In this document: positions 21,048 to 31,674 of the stretch, piece by piece
Layout: each line of letters opens with the position of its first letter
Position numbering within the stretch: position 1 is the first letter of the stretch
Assembly (NCBI GenBank): GCA_037178855.1
Contig: JASJZC010000002.1
Location: forward strand, 1,984,001 to 2,048,000
Length of the DNA: 64,000 bases
From: Oscheius sp. JU75
Lineage: Eukaryota > Nematoda > Chromadorea > Rhabditida > Rhabditidae
Direction: 5' to 3'
The notes under the pieces: generated by a model
Told to the model about the DNA's origin: nothing
Seen by the model: the letters and a program-made list of their open reading frames with translations, nothing else
The model's database searches: none
Position numbers and translations under genes: made by a program

Positions 21048-23051
21048 ATGGATGACTACAATCAAACCGACGGCAACATCACTCCAAACACGACCGATCC
21101 GGACGTGGAGATGGATGAGGACGAAAACAATCAAGCTACAAAGGAAAACAAGGTTAGCCCGTTCAATTTGGGTGAATTTGCACAGGATATGATTAATCAG
21201 CTCAAGAAATGGCTAGTCTACGCTGATAAGCTGACACCAAACCGAGTAGGCACGGAAAGAGGAAACATTATGGAAAGCTACACGCTTTTCGTTGCCCTTA
21301 TGACAGAAAAACTTGAGGAAGCAAAGAAGCATGTGACTGTTCCACTCTCAGTTTACCAGATCCTTCACGACGAAGATATTTTGAGTGCAGAATTGCTATC
21401 ATTGGCAGTGCGAGAGATAGACAAATAGGAATACCTCCTAGGAGAGCTGCGAAAGTTATTCCAAGTGGACTACAGTTCACAATTACAAGATGTAGTCACC
21501 GACACAATCACACAGCTTTCGGATGCTTGTCACACTCTTTCCGTTTCACGGGACGACTTGAACACAAAAATTGCCGAATTATTAGAAGGAAACTCTAAGA
21601 TGCAAAATGAAATAGTGTGTTTACAGAAGCAGCTGGAGCAGCTCACAAGAGAGGAAGAAGAATCGCTTCTTGCGACACCGATCCGAGGCACCGCCGAGGG
21701 AAACTTGCCTACTGGTAGGCCTGGTTGGGGAAGATTAAGAAATCTTCTTCAGGACGCCAGACGAGACAGCCCAAGCAGCCAGAATCCGTCGGAGAAGGGA
21801 CCAACCAGGGCAGAGCGACCGATGGAGGTACGATCGACACCTACGAGTCAGTTTGCTCATGTTCCCGACAGGCGAAGCAGAGAGAATAATCACTTCGAAA
21901 CCTTAATGCGCGCTAATATCATGCCCGATCTGGAGCCATTTTCGGGAGAAGCTGATTCGTGTAGTTTCTTTGCACATTTAGAGCTGTTCCAGAATAAGTA
22001 TGATGGGGTAAACCTTTCGGAATCACTACGTAGAACACTCTTTGTGAAACTCCTAAGAGGGAAGGCATTAAAAATATACAACTCACTTCCCGTAGAGACA
22101 AAAGAAGGTAATCTTGACGGAATCGTTGACGAAATGCATCGTAGATTCTCGGGTGATAATGGTCTGGCTAGAATCGACGCTTTAGACAAGATTGGAAACC
22201 TTCACTTAGTCTCGGGCGAACTTCAAGAATTTTGTGACGAGCTTGAGAGGCTCACAAACAAAGCCTATCGGTCTGCAGGACCCGAAACGATCTCACTGGT
22301 CAGGGCTCAGAAGCTATACAACAATATCGCTCCGTGGCCTGGCGCCGCCGAAGCTTTGAAGTTCCTCCAATCTAATGATCGTGAAATGGCTTACTCCCAC
22401 ATAAAAACGTTAGCTTTCAACCTGCAGAGAAACTTCGAAGCAGTAAGAAATCTCAACCGGAATCGAGAGAAACAATTCACTCCTCATGACTCAAAGCCCA
22501 GAAACAATCCTAGACAAAACTTCGTTGATTCGAGAAACAAAAGCCACAATAGCCCTCAAAATTGCGTACCTCCGTCTGCTAAGTCCAATTTTACAGATCA
22601 AAAACACAAGATCACGTGCTATAACTGCGGAAAAGACGGTCATACAGCCGCTTTCTGTCAAAAATCCCGTAATAGCAATGGAAATCATCAAAACTCGAAC
22701 CCGCATAGGCAAACCAGCGGCTATCCAGCCCAACAGGGGCAGAAACCTAGTCAGTACCCCCCTCGTGGTCTGCCAAACAATGCTAGAGCTATGAGAGGTA
22801 TTGAAGAGGAAATTCAGCCTCAGACGACTGATAAAACTTCGACTCTCGCACAAAAACGTAGTTTCCACTTCGCCCATCACGTAATTTCTAGCACAAAAAG
22901 TATCTCGACGCCAAGTGACCCGTCTCTTTTCGGCATCAAGCCACTCTTTGACGTGACAGTCCTGGGGGTGGCGTGTAAAGCACTATTAGACACCGGCGCC
23001 CAGCCAAGCACAATGTCAGTTGGTTTTCTGGGAAAAGATAACCGCCGCTGA
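21048..23051 (+). CDS. Retrotransposon gag (nucleocapsid) and start of protease, interrupted by a TAG
   Basis: One frame runs from ATG 21048 to TGA 23051, broken only by TAG at 21426-21428. The N-terminal part is acidic. After the stop come a Gln/Glu-rich coiled-coil-like segment, a capsid-like helical region (about 21880-22450) and a CCHC zinc knuckle (CYNCGKDGHTAAFC, nt 22617-22658) typical of nucleocapsid binding RNA. The last codons carry the aspartic-protease active site LLDTGAQ (about 22983-23003). Pol lies in the frame +1 to this one, and the overlap open in both frames is 22990-23051. The stop is followed by gaatac. Whether it is a readthrough site, a mutation or a sequence error cannot be told here. 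Confidence 0.85.
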
Positions 23052-26000
23052 TCCTAACGCGTTGAAGGGGGTAAAAGTTACAAATAACTCTCCAAACTTG
23101 TCCTCGAAAATTATAGACGCAAGTGGCAACGAAATGCCGCTCATATGCACCTTTTTGGCTGACGTCGCCTTGCATTATAACGATCGGGTCGCCCGGGTTC
23201 ACTTCCATTTGGTAAAGAAGGCCCCAAACGAAAACCCTATGGAAATTGTCCTTGGAACTAATAGTTTCCGCGATTTAGGTATTTCCATCGATTTTGATTT
23301 GAAGAGGCGGCCTGTCCCAACTCCTCCAATCAATGAATCCTCTAAGTCGGTCGCTCAAAATATTCTCTCCACTGAGAAAACCCCTCCCGAAACGCCTAAA
23401 CAGCAACATTTACCACCGATCAGCGTCAATCTCCCGTTTGATTCGTTCTTCTCACAAGAAAACGACAACATGACCAAAATAGCGGGGGCCAAGACGATCA
23501 CAAGGACAGTCCTCATGCCTAGTGAGGTAAAGTGGGTCTCGGTACAAGCCCCTCCGCAATTTTCCGGCTCCGAGCGCGTCTTCGAACCTGGCGAAGACCA
23601 GAAAGGGCGTCGTTTTGGATGTTCTGGCTTGCACAAAGTTGATGAACGGGGTAATACGAAAGTTCTTTTGAGTAATTTCTCGGCAGAGACAATAATTATC
23701 AGCAAAGATTATGAGATAGGCACTTTTTCACCAGTCTCCGAGTCATTCCATATCAACCGCATCGCGGAAGTCATCGATGTAGCTCGCAAAGCCAGTAGCG
23801 ATGATTTTAAGGAGAACAATCGCGGACAAACCCTAGTAGAGATACTCGAAAAAGCCAATGAGGGGCCCCTTTCTGAACAAATCCTATCTATTGTGTCTGA
23901 ATTCGGGGACATTTTCGCAATCAACGATTCAGAACTGAAACAAACCAACGTAGTGACACATACGATTGATACTGGGGATCACCCACCAATTCGACAGAAA
24001 AATCGACCGATCCCGGCTGGGGCACGAAAAGAGTTCCGGGAATTGCTGCGAACCTTGTTGGAAAAAGGTGTTATTTCACCGAGTAAGAGCCCTTGGTCCT
24101 CCCCTGTGGTCCTGGTAATCAAAAAGGACGGCTCTATCAGACTATGTGTCGATTTTCGTCAACTGAATAAGGTCATCAAGCTAGATAGTTACCCCCTCCC
24201 CTCTGTCGACGGTATTCTACGACTTCTAGGCAATAAAAAGCATTTTACGACCCTGGATCTCCATCAAGGCTTTTGGCAGATCGGTTTGAGCCCAGGTTCA
24301 CGAGAAAAGACTGCTTTTGTCACCTCAGAAGGCTTGTATGAGTTTAATGTTCTCCCATTTGGGCTCGCAACGAGTCCGAGCGATTTCCAGCGACTCATGG
24401 ATACAGTTCTCGCTGAGTTTCTAGGTCCACAAAACGAAGTCCACGTATACATAGATGATGTTTTGATTGCTACGGATACACTGGAACGCCATTATGAACT
24501 CCTAGCAAAGATTTTCAAAAAGTTCCGCAAGGCAAACCTAGCGGTCAAGGCCCAAAAATGCCGATTCATTCAGAGCTCTGTCCCGTATCTAGGTCACGTC
24601 ATAAATGCGGAAGGCATTCGTACCGATCCGACTAAAGTTGAAGCTATCAAATCGTTCCCAGCGCCGAGAAATATCACCGACCTTCGAAGCTTCTTGGGCC
24701 TAGCAGGGTACTACAGAAAATTCCTCCTGAATTTTTCTGCAATCTCAAAACCGTTGAACGAGTTGACCAAGAAAGGCCAAGCTTTCGAGTGGTCGCCGGA
24801 GCGAAACGAGGCATTCGAGACGCTAAAGGAGAAGTTGATCTCTGCCCCGGTTTTGATTCAACCAGACCTGGACGGTGCCTTGTCTGGGACGAACCCGTTC
24901 ATAATATTTACGGATGCTTCGGGAAACGGAGTAGGTGCCGTTTTATCACAGAAAGGCAAGGATGGAATGCTTCATCCAGTGGCGTTCACTTCGAAGGGAT
25001 TGACCAAGGCCGAAAGTAATTACCACGTGTCTGATTTGGAGGCGCTAGCTATTGTTCACGCCCTCCGGCGTTTTCACTATCTTTTATTCAATATGAAAGG
25101 CATCATAGTCCGTACGGATCACAAACCCTTGCTTTGCCTTTTCAAAACAGCAATATCAGCTCGAATGCTCCGCTGGTCACTTATCTTGCAACATTACGAC
25201 ATCAAAATTGAATATGTAAAGGGATCAGCCAACCAGGTCGCAGACGCGTTGTCGCGAGGTCCTTGCCAACCGTTAGATAGCGTTGATGCCACTAGTGTTT
25301 GTGAAGACCTTACCACTAGAATCGTGAATCGAATCAATACAGTCCCTGATTCCGAATACCTCATAGAGCTCAAAAATGACCCGGTGTACGTAGATCTTTT
25401 CAACCAGTTAGCTTTGGGACTTGATGGAGAATTACCGAACATCAGAGAAAGTGGCAAAAAGCTGCTCGCGAGTAATTTTGCCGTGGATGACGGCATGTTA
25501 TGGCTACTTCTCGATAACGCTCCGCCGAGAAAAGTTATTCCCCAGTCCAAACGTCGAGAAATCTTTGATAAAGCCCACGCAGGGGTATTCTCCGGTCATT
25601 TTGGACACCGAAAAGTTTACAAACAACTGAAGACGTTCGCTTATTGGGAAACAATGGCTCGCGACATCTATCTATGGCATAAACAATGCGTTCGCTGTTT
25701 TGTCGACAACAAAACAGGAAAACTGGTCCCTCCTCTCAATCCTATTGTGACAAGCCGTCCTTATGAGCTAGTGGGGATAGATATTATGGAATTGGGTCCG
25801 AGCACAAGCGGGAATCGTTACGTTCTGGTGCTAGTGGATCATTTTTCTAAATGGGTTGGAGCTTTTCCAATTTCTAACAAGTCAGCAGCCTGTGTTGCTG
25901 ACGTTATCGTATCTAAATGGATAGGAGAAGGAGGCCGATGGCCAAAAAGTCTACACTCTGACAGGGGAAAAGAGTTTTTGAATGAAATTATTGAGGAATG

Positions 26001-28134
26001 CAAAAAGTTGACTCAAATTTCCTGGTCTGTGACAAAAGGTTATAACCCAAGAGAAAACGGTATTACTGAAAGAGTCAATCAGACTTTGCAGAGAGCGCTC
26101 CGCAAGAGAATCGACTCCCCGACAGAATGGGATAGGTTGCTCCCGTTTGTGGTCTATGCTTATAACAGTACGGTTCACGAAAGCACTGGGGAGACACCAT
26201 TTTTCTTGTTACACGGATTTGATGCGTTTTGCCCCGCAGATTTACCCGAGGTTGCTCCGCCTTCGAAATACCTTGTAGATTCACAAGAATACAAAGCTGC
26301 GCTGATAGATGCCACTCGCCAAGCTAGAGAGTTTGCAAAAGAGCGAAATGATCGTGAGCGTGAGCGATTTAAAGAGTTTTATGATAAAGCTAATAAAACC
26401 GACTCAAAAGTTTACCCAAAGCTTGGAGACAGGGTATTTATGAAAATTCCTGGGGAAAAGGCACACTCTAAACATCCTAAGCTCACATACGACATTTCGG
26501 GTCCTTATAGGGTTATTGATGTTTCACAAAACTCTGCCTGCATCACGGAGATCGGAAAGAACAAAGAGGCACAACGCGTGCAGTTCGACCTTTTGCTCAT
26601 TCTTCCTACCGACCTACAAACGGAAAACTGGCAAACGAAAAAGAAACGAGCCAGGGTAAAGATCGCTAAAGTTTCAAAAATTGGCTTCACAGCAATGTCG
26701 GTCAGCAACACAGACAGACACTTCGAAAGCAATGACATACATCACCAGGACATCCTTATTGACGACGCTGATTTCAGGAACCAAGTCGACGTGTCCACCT
26801 CACATCCTCTCCATCCAGCTTGGAGATGTACTCAGAGAGGAGGAACCGAAGATGACTGCTCATTCTCGACAGCTACGGTCGCACATGTATGTCGTCTCTT
26901 CAAGAGGGCGTGCCCTGACAGCACCGAACACCTCCCAGTTCGATCAGTGGAAGAGGTGATCCGGATCCTCTCTGTGCTCGAGGACACAAAAATCCTCCCG
27001 CAACTGAAAGCACAGCACATCCGGATGAGGAACTGCGGTCGTATCAGTGTCTCCATCGTCGCCAGAGCATTTCATTTCGGGAAGGGATTCTGCTCTCATA
27101 TCGCCCGAGCGGCTATCAGGGAGACCAACAACGAGCTGATCTTCCGGCCTCCCATTGCCCAGTTGACAAGCGAAGAAGTAACAGAAGCCCTGGGGCAATC
27201 GGGAACGATAGAACCGCAGAAGTTCGAGGGCAAGGATCTCGTGCTGTTACCGGAACAGCATTTCTCACAAGGAACTCGTATCAAATTCCGATTCGGAGAA
27301 GTGAAGCTGTACAATGGACGCTTAGAGGACGCTGCCAAGTACGTACCACACTCGGACGACGTCTATCGATATGTGATCGTCGTTATGGACGAGTCTTTCG
27401 AAAACGATCACATTGAGGTCGGTCTGGCGAAACTACAACAGAAGGCCTTGAAACACGACACAGCTGTTTTGCTGCTGACAAGCCCTGTTCTCGGCAACTA
27501 CGACGATCACAGGGGAGCGACGTCCCTCTTCTCCGATCTATTCAAGAAGTTCATCAATTCCGTAGGAAACCAGTGCCGTGTGGGACTGCTGGAAGCGCCT
27601 GAAGAAGGCTTGGAAATCCCTATGCGGTATTATCTTTGCCTGGGGTTCAACGCTCTGAAGACAACTCCCCGAACCGGATTCGTACCCAAGCAAATCACCC
27701 ACTATCTGACTGAAGCCGAACGAACGCTCAACTCTCGCTGGGATACGATAACTACAATGGGCCAGTCCCGAATCATTACTGAGGGCCGTCAGCTGTTCAA
27801 CGGGAAGCAAGAAAGCCGCAAACGGACGCTCGAGGATGCTGAACCACCTAAGAAGAAGACGTTACGCCCTGAAGATCTCTTTTCGGAAGATGGAGGATTC
27901 ACTGACGAAGGCTCCGAGGGACTCAACTCGTTCTCACCCGTTGCCGGTAGCCGTGGACAGCGATCTGGAGGATATCGTGGACGTGCTCAAGGACGACCCC
28001 AATCTCGTGTTCAAGGACCACCTCGTTCCCGTACTCAAGGACCGCCTCGTTCCCGTGCTCAAGGACCGTTCCGTTCCCGTGCTGAAGATCACCGTCATCC
28101 TGCAGGAAAGAAGCACACCGCTAGACGTTTCTGA
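23020..28134 (+). CDS. Retrotransposon pol: protease remainder, RT, RNase H, integrase, unknown C-terminal extension
   Basis: 1704 codons from a TTG at 23020; the frame is open from 22990, and translation is presumably reached by a frame change. Residues 1 to about 90 continue the protease (IVLGTNSFRDLGI). RT carries YIDD at residues 477-480, preceded by LPFGLATSPS. RNase H has FTDAS with D632. Integrase has an H2C2 zinc finger from H853, then the catalytic triad D921, D981 and E1017 with the canonical 35-residue gap. All catalytic residues are present. After the integrase C-terminus (about residue 1200) there are some 500 further residues (nt 26632-28134) with no motif I recognise. They end in an Arg/Pro/Gln-rich repeat tract of 8-residue units (about nt 27980-28100) suggestive of RNA binding. 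Ty3 pol proteins normally end near the integrase or a chromodomain. Confidence 0.92.
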   Translation: MVFWEKITAADPNALKGVKVTNNSPNLSSKIIDASGNEMPLICTFLADVALHYNDRVARVHFHLVKKAPNENPMEIVLGTNSFRDLGISIDFDLKRRPVPTPPINESSKSVAQNILSTEKTPPETPKQQHLPPISVNLPFDSFFSQENDNMTKIAGAKTITRTVLMPSEVKWVSVQAPPQFSGSERVFEPGEDQKGRRFGCSGLHKVDERGNTKVLLSNFSAETIIISKDYEIGTFSPVSESFHINRIAEVIDVARKASSDDFKENNRGQTLVEILEKANEGPLSEQILSIVSEFGDIFAINDSELKQTNVVTHTIDTGDHPPIRQKNRPIPAGARKEFRELLRTLLEKGVISPSKSPWSSPVVLVIKKDGSIRLCVDFRQLNKVIKLDSYPLPSVDGILRLLGNKKHFTTLDLHQGFWQIGLSPGSREKTAFVTSEGLYEFNVLPFGLATSPSDFQRLMDTVLAEFLGPQNEVHVYIDDVLIATDTLERHYELLAKIFKKFRKANLAVKAQKCRFIQSSVPYLGHVINAEGIRTDPTKVEAIKSFPAPRNITDLRSFLGLAGYYRKFLLNFSAISKPLNELTKKGQAFEWSPERNEAFETLKEKLISAPVLIQPDLDGALSGTNPFIIFTDASGNGVGAVLSQKGKDGMLHPVAFTSKGLTKAESNYHVSDLEALAIVHALRRFHYLLFNMKGIIVRTDHKPLLCLFKTAISARMLRWSLILQHYDIKIEYVKGSANQVADALSRGPCQPLDSVDATSVCEDLTTRIVNRINTVPDSEYLIELKNDPVYVDLFNQLALGLDGELPNIRESGKKLLASNFAVDDGMLWLLLDNAPPRKVIPQSKRREIFDKAHAGVFSGHFGHRKVYKQLKTFAYWETMARDIYLWHKQCVRCFVDNKTGKLVPPLNPIVTSRPYELVGIDIMELGPSTSGNRYVLVLVDHFSKWVGAFPISNKSAACVADVIVSKWIGEGGRWPKSLHSDRGKEFLNEIIEECKKLTQISWSVTKGYNPRENGITERVNQTLQRALRKRIDSPTEWDRLLPFVVYAYNSTVHESTGETPFFLLHGFDAFCPADLPEVAPPSKYLVDSQEYKAALIDATRQAREFAKERNDRERERFKEFYDKANKTDSKVYPKLGDRVFMKIPGEKAHSKHPKLTYDISGPYRVIDVSQNSACITEIGKNKEAQRVQFDLLLILPTDLQTENWQTKKKRARVKIAKVSKIGFTAMSVSNTDRHFESNDIHHQDILIDDADFRNQVDVSTSHPLHPAWRCTQRGGTEDDCSFSTATVAHVCRLFKRACPDSTEHLPVRSVEEVIRILSVLEDTKILPQLKAQHIRMRNCGRISVSIVARAFHFGKGFCSHIARAAIRETNNELIFRPPIAQLTSEEVTEALGQSGTIEPQKFEGKDLVLLPEQHFSQGTRIKFRFGEVKLYNGRLEDAAKYVPHSDDVYRYVIVVMDESFENDHIEVGLAKLQQKALKHDTAVLLLTSPVLGNYDDHRGATSLFSDLFKKFINSVGNQCRVGLLEAPEEGLEIPMRYYLCLGFNALKTTPRTGFVPKQITHYLTEAERTLNSRWDTITTMGQSRIITEGRQLFNGKQESRKRTLEDAEPPKKKTLRPEDLFSEDGGFTDEGSEGLNSFSPVAGSRGQRSGGYRGRAQGRPQSRVQGPPRSRTQGPPRSRAQGPFRSRAEDHRHPAGKKHTARRF

Positions 28135-28158
28135 TGATCGTCGGGACGTCGATCAACC

Positions 28159-28170
28159 GAAGGAGGGGCA
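28159..28170 (+). promoter_or_regulatory. Polypurine tract
   Basis: gaaggaggggca lies immediately before the 3' LTR. It is the usual position for the plus-strand primer of an LTR retrotransposon. Confidence 0.8.
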
Positions 28171-28580
28171 TGTCACATAGCCGGTATTCCTATGATATTT
28201 TATTCTCGTTACTCTACCTAAAACAACCACAACCGTTTTCGTCCCTCCCGGCATATTTCACTTTTCAAAGACCCGCCACACCGTAACCATTCTGTTTTAC
28301 GCGCGGAGCGCCATCGTTTTTTTTTTTCTGGTTGTTTTTGGGGTTTGTTCGGTTTTCTCTCGCTCGATCTAGAGTCGAGAGTTCTATTCTATTGTTTTCT
28401 TCTGTTTCCCCGTATTGAGTTACCCATCTATTATCAGATTGTTGGACCTATTGAGTCCCAAGGCTGAATAAATTTTGTTTGAAGAAAAAGGGGTGCTTTT
28501 CTAGTAATAAGATCTCGATCTAGCCTAACCAGCAGATCGAGCATCTTGAGGTTACGACTCGGCCATCGTAACTCCTCATT
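28171..28580 (+). repeat. 3' LTR
   Basis: 410 bp, matching the 5' LTR throughout by eye, followed by the CTCT target duplication. Beyond it the sequence resumes as the paralogue of 10484 onward. Confidence 0.93.
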
Positions 28581-28842
28581 CTCTGTCAAGCTAGGGACAT
28601 AGTGTCTTTGGAAGAACGTTTCTTCTACTATGGTAGTCTCATAGGAAGTGAAGTCATTTAAGTCAGCGTACCGCGGCACCCAAAATCGGGAAAACGGCTT
28701 GTAAACAACCGGGAAACGCAATCCCATTCAGGCTTAGGGCTCCTAAGTGCTTCGGGTTCGAACTTCGTCTGTTTTTTTTTCTAGCTTAGGCCCATACTCA
28801 AGAGTCAGAAACTGGTAGAAATAGGAAAGTAATACCACCCGT

Positions 28843-31674
28843 TTACTGAAACCTACTTCCAGCAAGCTTTCTATCTACCTCCAAGAAGGTTAGTTCCTGA
28901 ATCTCTTTCAAGATCACCTCGATTGATAGGCGTAAATGCGGGTCGTCCATACTGCACCTGAATGTCAGAATTGAGAAAAGTAAATCGTGGTTGCAATAAA
29001 GGGAAGCTTAGACGAGATCATAAATTTACCTTGTAATCAAGTTTTCCAACATTTTTCGCTCGTCTATACTCAAGTTAACCCGGTCATATCTGAACCAAGA
29101 TTGAATCTGGTGCCGGTAGCTGGCGAGTTCTTGTGGAGGCCTGGAATCTGGTGTCGTTGATGTGCCGATGGGTTGACTCACCGTCGTTCAATAATTTCCC
29201 AGCATGTGATGGCAAACGCATAGATATCTCCAGCTTTGTTAAACCTATTATAGTCAAGAATTTCCGGAGCCGTGTAGTAATAAGTACCACATCTTAAAGT
29301 TCGGCATGAAATACGCCAAACAAAATATATCATGTGTTCAGAAGGGAAGTTCAAAGCTAATAAAAATGGGGCGTAACTTTGTATTTCCCGTTGGACACAA
29401 TTCAAAAAGGGATACTCCCGACGAGAAATCCGAATTCCGGAGGACCATTTTCAATGAAAACGGGTCTCGCGACGAACGACATTAAAGGACTGCGTTTTGA
29501 ACTTTCCCTCTGAACACAGTATAACAAACGCTTTAGTGACGATAGTGATATCCGGAATATCGCGAGCCAAGCCGAGATCGGAAATTTTCAGGTCGTCTAA
29601 GTTTTTCTCGAGTAGAATGCTATAATTTTCACTGCAAAAAACAGTTAACGATTCACTTGGCTGGTTTAATATCCCGGTGAATAATCCCAGCATCGTGGAG
29701 TTTTTGGATTCCACTTGCGATGTTTTGCATCCAGATAAAAACTCGGTCTTTTCCATACGTCAAACCACTCTTCAAATGTTTTCCCTCGTTATGTATTGCT
29801 GAGCTTAAGTTTCTGGCCCGAAAAATTTCAATTTACCATCATGCAAGCTTCCATATTCCATGTATTCCATAACATAGCCAATACATTCGCTGTTATGGGT
29901 GAGGAGACCGAATATTTCGACAATATTTTCAGAATTGGACAGCTGAATACAGTTGAAATGTCTTTTTGAAGCTGACTCACCTTTATCAAAAATTTTGCCT
30001 CTTCCAGATTGTCATTTTGAAACGATTTAAAGAATTTTTTCAATGCTACTGTTCTAAAAGCACTAATGAACTGCCCTTTAAGCTCGAAACCTTCTAACTC
30101 GTGGAGAATAAGCTTTGTAGATCTCAGCTTCCCCTCCACATCCCAACGACTCCTTGACGTTATCAAAGTCGGAGTAGTTAAACTCGTAAATCTCTTAAAA
30201 TCAGGATTGCTTGGTAATTATCCTTAGATCATTTGTGCTCACCAACAGTCTTGCAGGAGCTTAATTCCTGAATCTCTTTCAAGATCACCTCGATTGATAG
30301 GCGTAAATGCGGGTCGTCCATACTGCACCTGAATGTCAGAATTGAGAAAAGTAAATCGTGGTTGCAATAAAGAGAAGCTTAGATGAGATCACAAATTTAC
30401 CTTTCAATCAAGTCTTCTAGCATTTTTCGCTCGTCTATACTCAAGCTAACACGGTCATATCTGAACCAAGATTGAATCTGGTTTCGGACGCTGATGAGTG
30501 CTTTTGGAGACCTGGAATCAGGTGCCATTAAGATGCCGATGGGTTGACTCACCGTCGTTCAATCATTTCCCAGCATGTGATGGCAAACGCATAGATATCT
30601 CCAGCTTTGTTAAGCCTACCATCGTTAAGAATTTCCGGAGCCATATAGTAATAAGTACCACATCTTAAAGTTCGGCATGAAATACGCGAAACAGAATATA
30701 TCATGTGTTCAGAAGGGAAGTTCAAAGCTAATAAAAATGGGGCGTAACTTTGTATTTCCCGTTGGACTAAATTCAAAAAGGAAACCCGACGAGAAATTTG
30801 AAAAACGTTCCACCGGGGGACCATTTCCAGTGGAAACGGGTCTCGGGACGAACGACGTTAAAGGACTGCGTTTTGAACTTTCCTTCTGAACACAGTATAA
30901 CAAACACATTAGTGACGATAGTGTAATCCGGAATATCTCGAGCCAATCCGAGATCGCAAATTTTCAGGTCATCTAAGGATTTTCCAAGTAGTATGCTATA
31001 ATTTTCACTGCAAAAAAAACAGCTAAAGATTCACTTGGCTGGTTTAATGTTCCGGTGAACAATACTAGCATTGTGGAGTTTTTGGATTCCACTAGCGATG
31101 TTTTGCATCCAGATAAAAACTCGGTCTTTTCCATACGTCAAACCACTCTTCAAATGTTTTCCCTCGTTATGTATTGCTGAGCTTAAGTTTCTGGCCCGAA
31201 AAATTTCAATTTACCATCATGCAAGCTTCCATATTCCATGTATTCCGTAACATAGCCAACACGTTTGCTGTCGTGGGTGAGGAGACCAAATATCTTGACA
31301 ATATTTTCGGAATTGGACAGCTGAAAACAGGTAAGCTCATCTTCTTTATCTCACTTTTATTAAAAACTTCGCCTCTTTCAAATTATTGAGCTGGAGCATA
31401 TCATATCTCTTCAGGGCAACCGTTCTTAATAGGTGTAAAAAAACCCTCTACATAGTGCAAAACCTCTCTAGTTCTTTCGAGTAGGCCTTGAAAACTTCGC
31501 CTTCACCACCACATCCTAAGTACTTCTTGTCATTGAAGGATAAAAAGTCGAAGTTTGCGATCTCTAAAACTGAATCTTACAATAATATCAGCGTTTCATC
31601 AATCAGCATATTGGTTCGAAGACGAGAGAATTGCATTTGCATCACTTACCAGCACCGTCCAAAAAAGTACTCAT
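28843..31674 (-). CDS. Fused dual kinase: N-terminal pseudokinase (HRN) plus C-terminal kinase (K4)
   Basis: Seventeen exons join in one frame to 563 aa. First half: 31674-31650, 31563-31464, 31424-31355, 31320-31215, 31176-31035, 30995-30906, 30663-30553, 30511-30401, 30328-30243. Second half: 30193-30091, 30053-29981, 29942-29837, 29798-29657, 29619-29530, 29292-29182, 29140-29030, 28957-28843. Domain 1 starts MSTFLDGA and has LGCGGEGEVFKA, VALK, EAKFLIK and CDLGLARD, but the catalytic loop reads HRNIKP. Domain 2 has LGCGGEAEIYKA, VALK, HRDIKPAK and ISDLGLARD, with TAPEI for MAPEI. Exon 30328-30243 is a chimera. Its left part is the last exon of a K2a-like kinase, and its end copies the first-exon end of K2a with the gtgagc donor, so the second kinase has no ATG exon of its own. 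Reading through that donor would stop after GEHK, giving domain 1 alone. Neither half has the CTD. Confidence 0.8.

Larger units (their letters stand above)
20294..28580 (+). mobile_element. Young Ty3/gypsy LTR retrotransposon (8287 bp)
   Basis: The element has two 410-bp LTRs that I read as identical, a primer-binding site abutting the left LTR, gag, pol with PR-RT-RNaseH-IN order, a purine tract before the right LTR, and a 4-bp CTCT target duplication (20290-20293 and 28581-28584). The paralogous empty site is at about 10471-10490. RT-RNaseH before integrase places it in Ty3/gypsy (Metaviridae), not copia. No env-like ORF with signal peptide and membrane anchor was found. Gag carries an in-frame TAG and gag to pol needs a +1 shift inside the protease. 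Pol has an extra C-terminal region of about 500 residues. It separates K3 from the dual-kinase gene. Confidence 0.95.

Noticed and set aside
20875-21192. Open frame upstream of and overlapping gag
   Set aside because: Runs in another frame through the leader and gag start, with no domain. Gag from 21048 explains the region better.
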